Source of the DNA: Byssochlamys sp. IMV 00236
Taxonomy: Eukaryota > Ascomycota > Eurotiomycetes > Eurotiales > Thermoascaceae
Assembly: GCA_001931875.2 (NCBI GenBank)
Contig: MSJH02000807.1
Span: forward strand, 62,001-126,000
Reading direction: 5' to 3'
DNA length: 64,000 nt
Position numbers and translations under genes: made by a program. Shown one piece after another: positions 1 to 13,002 of this stretch. The notes beneath the pieces are model-generated. The model had not been told where the DNA came from and ran no database searches. It saw nothing but the letters and a program-made list of their open reading frames with translations. The stretch's first letter is position 1; the number at the start of each line of letters is the position of its first letter.

Positions 1-16
1 GAAATGAGCAATCTGC

Positions 17-28
17 CGGCCACAACCG
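17..28. promoter_or_regulatory. CGG-N6-CCG palindrome upstream of amine oxidase
   Basis: A CGG triplet and a CCG triplet are separated by six bases. They sit inside a longer perfect 7-bp inverted repeat (13-19 and 26-32). The spacing matches the known binding preference of Ppr1/UaY-type Zn2Cys6 activators of pyrimidine and purine use. It lies about 160 bp before the start codon of the amine oxidase gene. Binding is inferred only from the motif. Confidence 0.35.
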
Positions 29-105
29 GCAGAATCATAACAAAGAATAATAACTTCAATTCCACAATAGGAAAGTGCATGCGGGTCTCGTTTCGTCGAC
101 AGTGA

Positions 106-111
106 TATAAA
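106..111 (+). promoter_or_regulatory. TATA-like box of the amine oxidase gene
   Basis: TATAAA lies 75 bp before the ATG at 186, a sensible distance for a fungal core promoter. No transcript data support it. Confidence 0.35.
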
Positions 112-185
112 GGTCTCAGTTCTCTCTCCCGCAAGTCTTCTGCCAATGTGCTCAACTCCTGTAGCTACAGCAGTGAACAACAACC

Positions 186-2349
186 ATGAATCTGGATACG
201 ACCTCGATAGCAGGCTGGACCATCTACCATGATGGGGATGATGACAAAGCTGCAGTCCCCCAAAAGTCGAGCACGATTCCTCACCCGTTAGGTACGTTGG
301 TTGTGTTACTCGTATGTACATCTAGGTTGCCTACTGACTGTCGATCCAGATCAGCTCTCAGTGACAGAGATTCCCATCGTGGCGCAATTGATCCGCCAAT
401 ATGCGAGCCCCAAGAAAGTCAAGTTCAACTGCATCACGCTACGAGAGCCATTAAAGAAGGAGTATGCTGCTTTCCGTCGTGGAGAGAGCCCCCATCCCGA
501 TAGACGCGCGTTTTCGATCGTTCTGGAGCAAGGGACCTGCAATGTCGCAGAGGTCATTGTTAACCTGACTACAAGCTGCGTTGAACAATGGAAGATTGTG
601 AAGGACGTGATGCCTACATTGACTCTTGAGGACCTCGATGTGACGGAGCGTGTGGCAAAGAGTGACACCCGTGTGATCGAGGCCTGCGAGGCGATTGGCA
701 TTACGGATATGTCCAGGGTCTTCTTCGACGCGTGGGCCATCGGTATCGATGAGCGCTGGGGATTCGAGCGTCGCTTGCAACAGGGTCTTGCCTACTATAG
801 GAATTCCGCCAATGATAACCAATATGCTCATCCGCTTGACTTTGCCGTGGTGGTGGACACGGAAACAGAGGAAGTCCTCAGCGTGGACATACGACTTGTC
901 AATGGGGAACGGACCAGGATTCCTTTGGATGAACACAATTACCTCCCTGAGTTCATTGGCAGGTCTTACAAGATGGACCAATTGAAGCCCATAAATATCA
1001 CACAGCCAGAAGGCGTTTCTTTCCAGATGAAGGGAAATGAACTGTCGTGGGCTGGATACAAAATGCACATTGGGTTCAACTATCGTGAAGGCATTGTCAT
1101 CTCTGATGTCCGAATCGATGACCCATACGAGAACCGTGAACGCACCCTCTTCAACAGGATCAGCGTTGCTGAGATGGTTGTCCCTTACGGTTCTCCCGAC
1201 GCCCCTCACCATAAGAAACATGCTTTCGACGTCGGAGAGTATGGCAGCGGTCTGATGACCAATTCACTCCAGTTGGGTTGCGACTGCAAGGGTGCTATCC
1301 ATTACCTTGATGCTGTCCTGTCGACAGCAAAGGGTGAGGCTGCTATTGTCAAGAATGCAGTCTGCATTCACGAAGAAGACAATGGTCTGCTGTATAAGCA
1401 TACCGACTTCCGCGATGGAAGCGTGATCTCAGCGCGCGACCGCAAGCTCATTATCTCGCAGATCATCACTGCTGCAAACTATGACTATGCGTTCTATCAC
1501 ATCTTTTCCCTGGACGGAACCTACAAGCTTGAAGTCAAGCTGACTGGCATGCTCAACACCTATTGTATGCATCCTACAGAACAAGCTGCCCCCTATGGCA
1601 CTGAAGTTGCTAGAAACATCACTGCACAGAACCACCAGCACATTTTCTCGCTCAGGATCGATCCTGAAATAGACGGTCCGAACAACACAGTCATTCAGAG
1701 CGACGCTGTCGCTGGTGACGAGCCTGTTGGGTCTCATGGGAACCGATACGGCAATGCTTTCTACAGCAAGAAGACGCCCCTGAAAACATCCCTTGAAGGG
1801 GCCGTCGACTACTGCCACGAAACAAGCCGCTCGTGGGATATTGTCAATCCCAACATAATAAATCCCATCTGCAAGAAACCAGTCGCTTACAAGATCATCA
1901 ACAACCAATGCCCTGGTCTGCTAGCTAAACCCGGAAGCACAGTCTACAAGCGCGCAGGATTTGCCCGCAAATCCCTCTGGGTTCTCCCCTACCGAGACTA
2001 CGAACTATATCCAGCCGGCGACTACGTCTGCCAATCGACCGGAGAGGACAACTATCCCGGAAATGAGAACATCGTCGACTGGGCCTCGAGGAACGAGTCT
2101 ATCGAAAATACAGATATCGTATGCTACATGCAGTTCGGCTTGACACATTTCCCGCGCACGGAAGACTTCCCCATTATGCCAACGGAACCGGTGAGTATAA
2201 TGCTGCGGGCGTCGAATTTCTTCCAGAAGAACCCGGCTTTGTGGGTTCCGCCCTCGAGTGTTTCTGTGGATGATGTCTCGAGAGATGCTTTCCCCTCCTC
2301 GAAATCGTGCTGTGTGGCGGATAAGTTGGGTGGTCAGGCGAAGCTGTGA
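186..2349 (+). CDS. Copper amine oxidase, peroxisomal type
   Basis: This is a copper- and topaquinone-dependent primary-amine oxidase. It oxidises amines to aldehydes, ammonia and hydrogen peroxide so that the fungus can use amines as nitrogen source. Exons are 186-291 and 350-2349; the intron has GTACGT, a CTGAC branch point and CAG, and joining restores codon D36. The protein is 701 residues, close to the usual 650-700. The topaquinone precursor Tyr lies in the NYDY motif near residue 411. The catalytic base is Asp329 in FDVGEYG. Copper ligands are His464 and His466 (HQH) and His635. There is no signal peptide. The C-terminus GGQAKL is not a canonical SKL but is PTS1-like (AKL), which supports a peroxisomal location. 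A TATA box and a CGG-N6-CCG palindrome lie upstream. Confidence 0.95.
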
Positions 2350-3130
2350 GAGCAACGTTATGATCTTTTCGTGACGGCGCATATTCCATAGCATAAACGC
2401 AGCTTTGTATTGTTATCAGACTCGTGAAGAGAAAAGCTTCATGCAACAAATGAATTAAAAATCTCAGCTTCATCGAGTTACTTTAGCCCTCCAGACCTAG
2501 GTACCCAAGAACCACAGATCGCACTATATACTATGTACAGATCTCGATCAAGATCCCGCTGATCGACAGAAGTCCAGAAATTCATCAAATTGATATAGTT
2601 AGATCACCTGCTAACTATGAGTAAAGCTCTCCTTGCCAAGTTATTACTTCCAAGAGGCCAATCTCCTCCGAAATTTCCCCACTCGATCGGGTAATGCAAT
2701 AATGGGGCGGGATTTCGTGCTGCTTAGTTTAACTTAGTAGATTCCACCCCTCCTGTCAAATTGTATGCACATAATAGTTAATTTAGCACGGATCTCTTTT
2801 CGCTTAAATATTCGTGTTTAAATTTCATGTGGGATTTTCAGTTGTGTCATATGTGTGCCTTCAGTAAGAGACGATTGTCCTTTTCTGTTGGTGAAAGTTT
2901 CCTCATCTGCCAGTCACCATAGTCTTAACTTTTTTTTATAGAGGCTAGATGTGGTGCTTGGATTGAGATATCCTCTAATTCTACTGTATCATTTTTGCAC
3001 TTGCTGAATATATCACTAGTGAGTGTGCGGGGTTGAGATTGGTTATCGATATATTGAAGTGCGGGGAACGTACAGTGCCTGGAAACAATCAGAGATTATC
3101 GAATTGGGCGATAAAAAAAGAAAAGAAAAA
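2350..3130. other. Intergenic: amine oxidase 3' end and transporter promoter
   Basis: A/T-rich spacer of 781 bp with T tracts. I see no coding region or RNA gene. The last 100 bp before 3131 form the leader of the MFS transporter gene and contain an out-of-frame upstream ATG at 3023. Confidence 0.5.
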
Positions 3131-5143
3131 ATGTCTTCTCCAGATCCAGAAGGAGAAAGGTATGGGGTTCGCAACGCCGTGACGTCTTTTGGTGATGACT
3201 TCGACGCGGAGTCTGCGGTGCAGCCGAACGAAGTGCAGCCATTGTTACAGCCAGACGCGGAACCGCAAACCTGGAAGGCCCCAAAGGGGTTTATCTGGAT
3301 TGAACTGGGTATGTATCGATGAATATGGCCTTAGAATCTTTATCTGGGATAGTTAAAGTGCTGATTTTATATCTAGCCATCTTCGCCAATGTTTTCCTTT
3401 CCGGGTTCGACGGCACAATAACAGCATCGACGTACGCTCTTATCAGTTCAGAGTTCCATGCTGCGAATACAGCGTCCTGGTTGACAACTTCGTATCTGAT
3501 TACCAGTACGGCGTTCCAGCCTCTGTATGGCAGGTTTTCTGATATCTTTGGGCGACGAGTGTGCTTTTTCACCTCTACTATCATGTTCATGCTGGGTTGT
3601 GTGGGCTGTGGGCTGGCTAAGGATATCATCTTCTTGAACGCTATGAGAGCTCTGGCTGGAATCGGTGGTGGCGGGCTTATGACTATGGGTAAGTACTACA
3701 AACGATATCCTATGATCCACGGCCCATCTGATCCATGTTCTCAGCTACAATCATCAACTCCGACATGATCCCGTTTCGAGAACGAGGCTTGTACCAAGCT
3801 GCTCAGAACGTCCTGCATGGTTTCGGGTCAATATGCGGTGCTTCCTTTGGTGGTACGATTGCAGACACAATAGGTTGGCGCTGGTGCTTTCTTCTCCAGG
3901 TTCCTGTCTCCATCGTTGCTCTCGCGGTTGGGAACAAGGTGATCAAAGTGTCATCGGATACCGGATTAACAGGCGTCAAACCCGGTTTTCGTGGTGTGTG
4001 GAAACGTATCGATCTATCGGGTTCCCTGCTTCTCGTCTTGGGGCTTTCTACTCAGCTTGTTGGACTAAGTCTGGGTGGTAATGAGCTACCGTGGGATAGT
4101 CCATGGGTGGTGCTGTCTTTTATGACAAGCTTCTTATTCCTGGCCCTATTCATCCTGGTCGAGGCGAAGACGACTACAGTCCCGATTATTCCCCTCAAGA
4201 TGCTGCGCGGCGTTCTGCCAGTCTCTACGCAGATTGCGAATGTTTTCGTCGGGATGGCGGCATATGCTGTAAGGATTGTCCCTCGTTTCATGTTTCTAAT
4301 AATCAGAGATCCTGACTCTAGCGTAGTTCCTTTTCACGTTGCCTCTGTTGTTTCAGGTGATCCTTCTCGACTCGGCAACTAAAGCAGGGGCACGTCTTGT
4401 TATCCCCTCTCTATCGACGCCCGTGGGTGGTTTGATTTCAGGCATCATCATGTCCCGCTGGGGCCATCTAGCGCACCTCGTCCGTGCCGGTGCTTTCTTG
4501 ATGTTCCTGGGAAACACGCTCGTCATGTTATTGAGATTCAACGATGCTTCATGGAAGTATATTGTTTACCTCATTCCAGCTAATCTCGGACAGGGAATTG
4601 TCTACCCAGGTATTCTCTTCACGTTCCTCGCAGCGTTCGACCACGCAGGTGCGTTCCTCCCCAGCCCTCCTTTCGTGGTTTCTGCAGAGGAATGATTATT
4701 TGCTCACCCTGTTTCCAGATCACGCCGTTTCAGCCTCGACCGTCTACCTGATCCGCTCCCTCGGAACGGTATGGGGCGTCGCCATCACATCTGCCATCGT
4801 GCAAAGTACACTGAAATCAGGCCTTCCAGCGGCCCTGAGTGGAATACCAGACAAATGGAAAGTAAACCCATCCCATATCCGGAAATTAACATCAAGATAT
4901 ATCATCTCTGAATGGCCGCTGATCAAAATAACTTTCGTTTTTTTTGGATAGGTTATCGAAGATATCAGACACTCCGTATCTGCGATCTACACTCTCCCGC
5001 CTGATGTCCAGATGGCCGCTCGGCTGGTCTACTATGATGGAATCAGACTATCTTTCGCAGTATCTGCGGGGTTTGGCGCTGTTGCGACGATAGCCGCTCT
5101 GTTTGCCAAGGGAAGAGGCTTGGATCGCTCAAACAGCGCCTAA
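3131..5143 (+). CDS. MFS drug/amino-acid transporter (DHA2/VBA-like)
   Basis: Major facilitator superfamily membrane carrier of 556 residues. Six exons restore one open frame: 3131-3308, 3377-3688, 3745-4268, 4327-4648, 4719-4861 and 4952-5143. The cytoplasmic loop motif GRFSDIFGRR (motif A) follows the second membrane segment. The sequence GGTIADTIGWRWCFLLQVP is typical of the 14-segment DHA2 group, which includes vacuolar basic amino-acid transporters (VBA/Fnx) and multidrug exporters. A 60-residue acidic N-terminal tail without membrane segments precedes the first helix. The C-terminal exon VIEDIRHSVSAIY matches the conserved final loop of this group. Substrate and membrane (vacuole or plasma membrane) cannot be told from sequence. 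Confidence 0.9.
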
Positions 5144-6972
5144 GGAACCGGTTGACGTTCGGCCTTGACTGCGGCGACGTGCCTAGCCGACGGATTCTTT
5201 AGTTTGATGGCCGGGTTGTGGTCCCTTTGCTCTTAGTGTGGATTAGAGGTTGGGGTTTGGCTTCATTGGAAAGAGGAACCGACGGTTAGAACAAGATAGA
5301 ATAGAGGTTTAGAGAGCGGGGAATAGGTGCTGAACGTAGTTATAAAGTGGAAAGATATTTTATGTGTTTCCATCTTCTTTGCGTGCCATCGGTAGGTAGT
5401 TATTATTATTCTTATTACCAAATTAAATGAATGGTCTCATCCCGCCATAGCACAGGGCTTACAGCTCGGCGTAGTTCCAAAACGCTCTCCCCTAATCAAT
5501 CACCCTAATCCCCCAATCCCTGATTATTTTGTGGTATATGATCAGTTATGGAAGTGGTGTAAAAACCGCGCTAAGAGTTTGGAACCACGACGAGCTGGCA
5601 CCCCCATAGCACAGATTAAACATGACGTGGCTGATTTCTAATCCTCAAGATGGTGGATTGTAGGCAGACGAATTCTCAAGTGGCTTGGTCTATGGACAAT
5701 ATTAAATAATTAGGGCTTATCTGCATGAGCTGCGTTGGTTGTTGTGTAACCTGCCAGATCCCTCAGACTTGGCCCCCTCTTGTGGATGATAGATTGAAGG
5801 TTAGAGTCAAAATGTCAAATATAAGAGTTATTATTATTTTCTGTGTCCTACAACTTGATCATTTTAAACACTCGTGTCAGAAAGGGGCGGCATCTAACTA
5901 GCTACATTTACTGTATTATTCTGGAATAGGTAGTAATTATTAACTAGAATAAGAATAAGACGATATTGGCCTGTTTCTATTCTTGTTCCAGACCAGATAT
6001 TCTAGAACGGCATCAGCCACGCTCAGCCTTACAGACTGGGCCCATTATTCCTGGAGCCCAAGAAGTTAAACGGTCCCCCATCTGTCCGTAGGACCGTTAC
6101 ACATCGATGATTGTGAAACAAACCAATCCAGTGTAATTTTAGGGTCCGCATTCACACGCATGACTGATTGTAAATCTAGTAGACTAATTATTTTTTATGG
6201 TATTACTTACCGGTTGGTTTTGTTGAAGACTCCGGTGTCTCTGCGAGACTCTTAGCATTTATGCTGAACCATTATTCTATCGCGATGGAGGTCCCGTTCC
6301 CGTCGCACTTGGACACGACGACCCTTGGAACGATCTTGAGCCTGTTCAACTTTGGGTCGTAGTGTCAGTTAAAGTGGAGAGGGAGAGACTCTGGCTCTTT
6401 TCCGCAGCTAATGATGGCGGAGACTCAGAATGGCTGAAATGATGCCGTCCGAATGGACGCGTCAACTGCAGCCGTGGCCTGGAGACTAGCAGATACTAAA
6501 AGACGGTTTAAGGCGTGGACAAGACGATCTGAGAGTCTGCTGAAAGGCAGATCGATAGTTAGTTAGATGATGGAGTTCCAGGACGAGCAGAAAGTAATTT
6601 ATTATTTAGTGTCTTCTTTTTGGGAGCTTGTGGGGAAAAAAAAGCTGCAGCTCGTAAACTATTCTTGTTGTCTCGACCTTCTCGACTTCTTGTCTTCCTG
6701 GTCTCTTCTCTTTCAGCCGATATAAGACAAGAAAAGAAAGGAGACTGGCGAAAGGAATTCATTAATGATTTATTTTATTAACCGGCAGCTGATTTGATTT
6801 ATTCAACTAACTGAGGTCGCGTGTCATCCCCACGACGTCATCTGAAAGGAAGTCTTTCCCGCCAGTCCGTTCGAATCCAAATTCAACTTCCCACCCATCG
6901 ACTTTCCCTGTCTGCACATTAATATAATCCGCCACCGCTCCGGAAGCCGTTCGTTGTCGGCGTCTCGAGAAG
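5144..6972. other. Long intergenic region, no gene seen
   Basis: About 1.8 kb of A/T-rich DNA between the transporter stop and the PX-protein start. Only short open frames without family features are present, in all six frames. A T/A-rich stretch near 5400-5420 and 6590-6650 is low complexity. I recognised no transposon terminal repeats or RNA gene. Confidence 0.45.
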
Positions 6973-9900
6973 ATGTCGAGGCGCGATGATCTCACCATCA
7001 GTGCAGATAATGCTGCGAATGGTGATACCCGACAAAAGCCGCTCGACAGCGCGATAGCTTTCAACAGCCCGCAGCCCGCACCGCCGCCAGGACAGATCCT
7101 GACTGGAAAACAAGAGCACTGTCCGTGGCATCCGATTTCCGTTCTATTTTACTTCTTAACTGACCATCAACAGACCTGAAACGCGAACTGATCAGCCGGC
7201 AGGTCAGCAGCGAGATCGCGGAGCTGAACTCCCCCACCGCCTTGCGGCGATTCGGTGCACCGTTCAAGTCGGAATTCGGAGAGATTGCTCCTGTCGACTC
7301 AGATCTACCCATCTTGCGATATATATTCGTTAACCATGTGCGGAACTTCCCGTTCCTCGACCAGGCCAGGGAGAAGGAGTTCTGGCAGGATAAGCTACAG
7401 GTGGTGCGTTTGCCGGTCGATTGACTTGGAGCTCCGCAGCGGTCCCAGCGTGACTGACATCTATGCTAGTTCCTCGAATCGTTCGCCAACAAGCACGTTT
7501 CCTCTTCCGAAGACCGTCTGGAGGAGACAAAACGGAGAAAGTTGGCGCGAAAATGTGAAAAGCTGATCGAGCTGATGATGGTATCGGGCATTCCTACGGC
7601 CTCGGGCTACGAAGAACGGATACGGTTTGCGGAGATGGAAGTTGTGGATCGCGGGGCCAACGAACAGGGACTGTTGGTCAATATCCCCGATGGGCACTTT
7701 ATCAATGGATGGGACGTCAACGTGGCTGGTGTGAGGTCGACCTCTATCAGACGCACGGTGAGACATCATCGGCATGCGGTACGTAGGAACTGACATTGTT
7801 CGTATGAGACACTGCTGATTTCCGTAGGAATTCATCCTTAGAGTCCGTCGCGAGGGACAGTCCGACGTCTACGTCGCAAAGAGATACGGAGATTTCGCGA
7901 AGCTACACAAGAGGTTGCGGACAGAACTGCCGGGAAAGATCCTACCGCCACTGCCCAGGAAGAACAAAACATCCACTTCGACTAGCTGGTTCAGCACCGC
8001 TGATGACGATGCCTCTTCGCTGTCCTCAATCTCAACGCAGGACCCGGGGCCGGCGGATGAGAGCTCGATCGCTGGTGCAGATGGCCGTAGCCTGGCCCCC
8101 GGAGGCCACAGCCGGTCTGCCTCTAAATCCACTATAGGGTCCAGCCTCGGATCTGCTCTGGGAAGGTCGCCGAAATCGCCTCGCGCGTCAGGAGAGCTGT
8201 CGAGAGATGATGTCGTCCTCTATAGAGAGGAACAACGGGTGTCTCTACGAGCCTTCTTGCGTACTCTGCTGCAGAATAAGCGCATAGCGGATTCGAAGAC
8301 AATGGCGGAATTTCTCACCAGAGAACCGATCAGTCTTAATGAAGAAGACCTGGTCGATATTCAACGTCGGAAGGACGCGGATGCATTGCGGATAGAGGAG
8401 CAGAGGAGGTTCTATGAAATTGCAAGGCAGCGTGCGGCTGAACTGGACGTCTACATGGAGAGGTTCCGCAGGGAGATTGTGGAGAGCAGTAAGTTCTAGT
8501 GATTCTGTTCGAGAGTGCCAGGCTGACTTTCGTAGACGGGTTGACAAGGCTGTTCTCGGAGATCCGAGAGAAAAATACGATAGCAGAGTTGAGCCCTGAG
8601 TATCAAAAATTCGCCGAATGGCTCCGTATCGAGTATGTGAAGAGCGTCACTCCGTTGATTCTGTTCTGACCATGCTATTCCAGAGTTGCTGCCACGATAT
8701 ATCATCTTTTCCTTGCCGAAGATAACTCCCCAGAGCTATTCGCCCAGGCAAAGAGAATTCACTCGCTCATCCCTTATACCCTGATGAAGAACGTCATCCG
8801 CATCGCAAACCCTGCGGCAGTCATGTCTGGTGTCCTGGATCTCTTCCTAGCTCAACCGTTCGGTTCACGATCGCTTCTACAGCGAATATTTGCCATGACT
8901 TTGCATGACGGCATCAAGGCTTTCCAGAAGGCGATAGATGAAATGGTAGCAAAGATCGACGACCCGGTCCTGACGCAGAAGCTGAAAGCTTTCACGGACG
9001 CGGATGAACAGCTGAAGAACGAAATCCGACAGGAGGCGGCGTCGGAGGACGTGGACATAGTCGTTGCCGTTCTGAGGTCCGAACTCATAGAACCGGCCCT
9101 CACTCCAGAACAGGTTGGCAAAGTGTTCAATTCTTATGTCGCGTGGAATCATGCCGTCGAAAATGTGAGCTAGACTACCCTGGTATATTGACAATAGACT
9201 GACTGGTCAGGTCGATCTCGAGATGAAGCAGGGCGCGCAGTGGTTTGCACACCTGAAGCAATTGTTGAAACTCTATACGAGACAGCGCGACAAGGCCATG
9301 ATGTTGAGCATTATTGAAGAGGTATGTTCAGCGTTTATTGGGAATGTAGTCCGAAACTAATCTCTTCTTGCAGCCGGTCACTCTTCAATTATTCCGCGAC
9401 CTGTTCACAATCTTTTATGAACCTCTGGTGCGCGTCTACAAATCTGCGAATGTGTACAACAGCATCACAGACTTTGCGCGTTTCGCCGATGATGCTATAG
9501 CAACTATCGAAAAGGCCCAACGGCAGGACGTCTCTGCTGACCCGAACCAGACCGTTCAGTCTTTTATTGACCTGTGTGCTCGTCACCAAGACAGCTTTTA
9601 CAAGTTTGTCCACGAGGTTCACATTCATGACAATGGCCTATTTGGATCCCTGATGGCATGGGTGGAAGATATCTTGGAGTTCCTTCGCAAGGGTCCTAAA
9701 GGCGGAAAGCTCGACATGAACGCTCTTTTCCGAGGAGCTGTAGATGTTGGACGTATTGACAAGGAAGTCGCCATCCAAGAGATCAATTCCCTCGTCAAGT
9801 GGCAAGAGGATAGAAAGAAGTGGCACAACGACAAGACTAGACAGAAGATGGCTGCAGAAGGCACCGGCAGTGACTCTGTACCCGGAAGCGCAACCTTCCG

Positions 9901-10197
9901 AAGTAGTGACTTTGGCTTGGACGAGGTATGGTCATCCTCCCTACACCTTTTTATATCCAACTAACATGTCTCTAGGCTGATCTCGAAGATCTCGCCATCT
10001 CCGACGACGAGTCCGACGAATCAGACGAGAACGCAGACGATGATCTCGACCCTATTGCCGCTGAGCGGAAACGCCGAGCGAAGAAACGAGATCATCTCCG
10101 ACGTGCCGCCGGCGAACCCGTCAAGCCGGAAGTGAAGGAGGTCCTGAAACTACAGGATCCATTCGTGTCGATGCTAAGAATTGTTCTTGCGGATTAA
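6973..10197 (+). CDS. PX-domain protein with PXB/DUF3818 (Ypr097w/Lec1-like)
   Basis: Predicted phosphoinositide-binding protein of 935 residues related to yeast Ypr097w (Lec1), a family linked to lipid and sterol distribution. Nine exons join in frame: 6973-7120, 7174-7400, 7470-7778, 7828-8488, 8536-8632, 8684-9164, 9211-9321, 9374-9925, 9976-10197. The N-terminal third (from LKRELISRQ) is the PX-associated PXB region. The PX core spans the exon 3/4 junction, with FILRVRREG, YVAKRYGDFAKLHKRLR and LPGKILPPLP. A Ser-rich linker (about residues 265-345) is followed by the long helical DUF3818-type part. The C-terminus is very acidic, then basic (ERKRRAKKR). The 3' end converges on the permease gene. 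The weaker alternative donor GTGAGA at 7758 was not used because the longer exon 3 keeps the family sequence. Confidence 0.85.
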
Positions 10198-10575
10198 ACA
10201 CTGACAGCAGTCGCTGGGCGATTGCAGACGACTCTTTTCCAGCGAGTTTCCGGTTCTAGTTGGTCTTTGTGAGATACGATTTGACGAGATGGTCATTATG
10301 AGTATCCGTCTGTATGTTTTAAGAGCTCTTTTAGTTTCCTTGAACCTGTTGACGGTGGGAGTATCTTATCCCACTTGTGCATCATTAGAAGCCTATAGAT
10401 ATGTGCGCTACATGAAGATTTTTCTGCGTTTGGGATCGAACACTATCTTATTTCTCAAAGTGGATTATATACCACTGAATTTCTCGCAGATTTAAATCAC
10501 GATAATGACAAGGACCGTATATAAATGATACACAACGAACCAAACAAAAAAAAGAAAAGAAAAGAAAGCAGCACC
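10198..10575. other. Convergent 3' intergenic region
   Basis: 378 bp between two convergent stop codons. It contains A-rich and T-rich tracts that fit polyadenylation regions. No gene is seen. Confidence 0.5.
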
Positions 10576-13002
10576 TCAAACCTGCATCTCCACACTCTTC
10601 GCATGTTTCTCCACCCCTCCAACCACTGAATCAGCCAACGAAGGCGACTTAGGCTCAATACCAGTAGACTCTTCGAATCCATCAACTACCAGGAACGGCT
10701 CATCGACACCTAACCCAGGAGGAGGGAAAATGTAGCATGTAGCAGTCATGACGGTGAAACTCATCGCGATCCCAACTATGAATGTGAGATTATAGAGCTT
10801 GATCCAGCCAGCGAAGGAGGGTGTTGTCCAATTATTCACGGATCCAGCGAGGCCGGCTGTTATTAACATGTCAGAATAATATAGTTCCACAGTACTTAGT
10901 GTGTATTATTAATAAGGAGGCCACCTACGTAGTAATGGCCACATCCCAGCGACGAAAGCGACAGGACCGCGCCAATTAAAGCCGCGGGTATACCAGTATA
11001 TGGAAGATTGGTTACCAGTGTAGAGGTCCTTGAGCTTGAGCTTGTGACGACGAACAAGATGGTAGTCTGCTAGGAGGACGCCTCTGGATGGGGGGTGAAG
11101 ATGTGGTTAGTTTATTTATTTATCTTTCTGAGTATGATGATGGCAGAGAGAAAGAAAGAGGATTTGGATTGCTTACGTTAATGGAGCCATGAATACACCG
11201 AAGCCAGAGAGGACGGAGAGGAACTTTGTTGCTGTGGATAGAAGTTGCCATGGTCTATGTGTATCGTCGATTTGTTAGTGTTTGTTCTTGTTCTTTTGGA
11301 AGGTTAAAGGGAATAAGAATAGGTATTGACGTACTGAGTGAGGATTCCTATGGCTGCCATGATGTAGCTACCGCGAACGATATTGATGTATTTCGGACAT
11401 AGACCGGCCATGTCCATTCCCGTGGAGACGGAGTTTAGAACAACGGAGATCTAGGGATTCGATGTTGTCGAGTTAGTGTTCCACAATTTATGATATTCTT
11501 TTTCAGGTAAAAAGGGATTCCTCACCGATAGTTGAGTCGAGACCATGCCTACTGACGCAAAGAAAACGCCTGCTCTCGATCTAGGACTCGAGTGATAATA
11601 TTCTTGGATATCCGCCAACAGATAAATCGGATTCCAGACGACATCTCCGCCTAGGATATCCTTTGCTGCGCTCGTGACGACGATTCCAATAACTGCTGTC
11701 ACCGTGATGGTTATAGGAGCCGCGACAAGTTGAGACAGTGTCGGCGCGAGACGTCGATTGGCATAACGGGTCCAGTCGGACTGGCCCAGTGTTCCAGCAC
11801 CCCAGGCGCCCATGATCGCCGTGATACCGTACATGACGCCCCAGCCGACGGGGATTGTGGTTGGGGTATGGTTGAACATCTCTCCGGGGCCGTGAGCATT
11901 TACTACTGCCCTGTTCGAGAGGATGGTATCAGTCGTACAGTACATTGTTAGTCGGGTTGTGCAGAATGCTTACCAGATAAGGATACCAAGACATGACGCG
12001 GCAAATAGAATGAAAGAAATGGCAAATGGTATCTGCAGACGTTCCGGTGGAATCAAAACCAACGGGATGAATGCTGCGTACCAGATGACCATTCCGATGA
12101 AGTCCTTGGTCAGGATGTGGGAGCTTTCAGCGAAGAAGTTCTTCATGTGTGCGAACCCTTGATGTAAAGTTAGTACTAATACTTCATCTCAAATATAGTA
12201 TCGAATCATCCTGAAATATCATACCTGGGATGATGGCGCCTATGAGCACTCTTGTAGCTTGTCCTCCCCTAGTTGTGCTGTTAGACTTCTATTTTAATGC
12301 TGGGTACCTGATGTGAACAATACCAGTAGGATTGCATCCCAAACCACATGCAGGCAACGAATATTCGGATTATAACCGGAACTGTGACAGTCAGAGATGA
12401 TGATCCTGGATTTGATGACCGCAGGAAAAACGTACAATAAGATCCGCGCATGCCCCAAGAGAACCTCGATGCGACCGTAAATCCGATATGGTGTTTCTCG
12501 CCCATCCATCCACAAGCAACGGCCAAAAGACCGGTGATGACACCACCAGCCGCCTTTGAGGTTCTATCAGTTATCCCAGTTGTATTATTGTACATACGAA
12601 GGGCTTCACACATACCGCACATCCTATTGCTTGTCGTGGACTTAGACCGAAGGCGAGTAATGTGCTACCTGTCGACCATGCAGAAATACAAGAACCAGAA
12701 ACGGTCCAGTATCCTAAAAGCATGGGCTGCATTAGCTGGTTTTCGAGAGTATTCACGATTTGACGCGCCACGAACCGAAATATCCCCATATTCCCCAGGT
12801 ACGACGCTCCGGCGGGATGGGGATCAGATCCCTATTACACCAAGTGGTGTTTTCATAGTAACTGTCCTCATCGATTGGGCTAGGATTTATCATTAGCCAT
12901 GGATGCGTTGATGTGCACATATCTCTGATAATGAGATATCTATTCAAAATGGGATATAACATACACAGTCAATTTGTTCTTTACTTCCTTCCAGTTGACC
13001 AT
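10576..13002 (-). CDS. NCS1 family uracil/allantoin permease (Fur-like)
   Basis: Proton-coupled nucleobase or allantoin permease of the NCS1/Fur family, 552 residues and about 12 membrane helices, expected in the plasma membrane. Twelve exons join in frame: 12965-13002, 12776-12879, 12616-12713, 12436-12553, 12324-12381, 12225-12268, 11974-12157, 11526-11910, 11335-11450, 11177-11254, 10929-11083, 10576-10856. Diagnostic segments are NRDLIPIPPERRTWGIWGYF at the N-terminus, GYWTVSGSCISAWSTGSTLL in helix 1, GGQATRVLIGAIIPG, NAHGPGEMFNHTP and the C-terminal WPLLPGLAGSVNN. The ligand (uracil, allantoin, uric acid or other) cannot be fixed from sequence. Several HGATAR sites upstream suggest nitrogen catabolite control by an AreA-type GATA factor. 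Confidence 0.92.
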
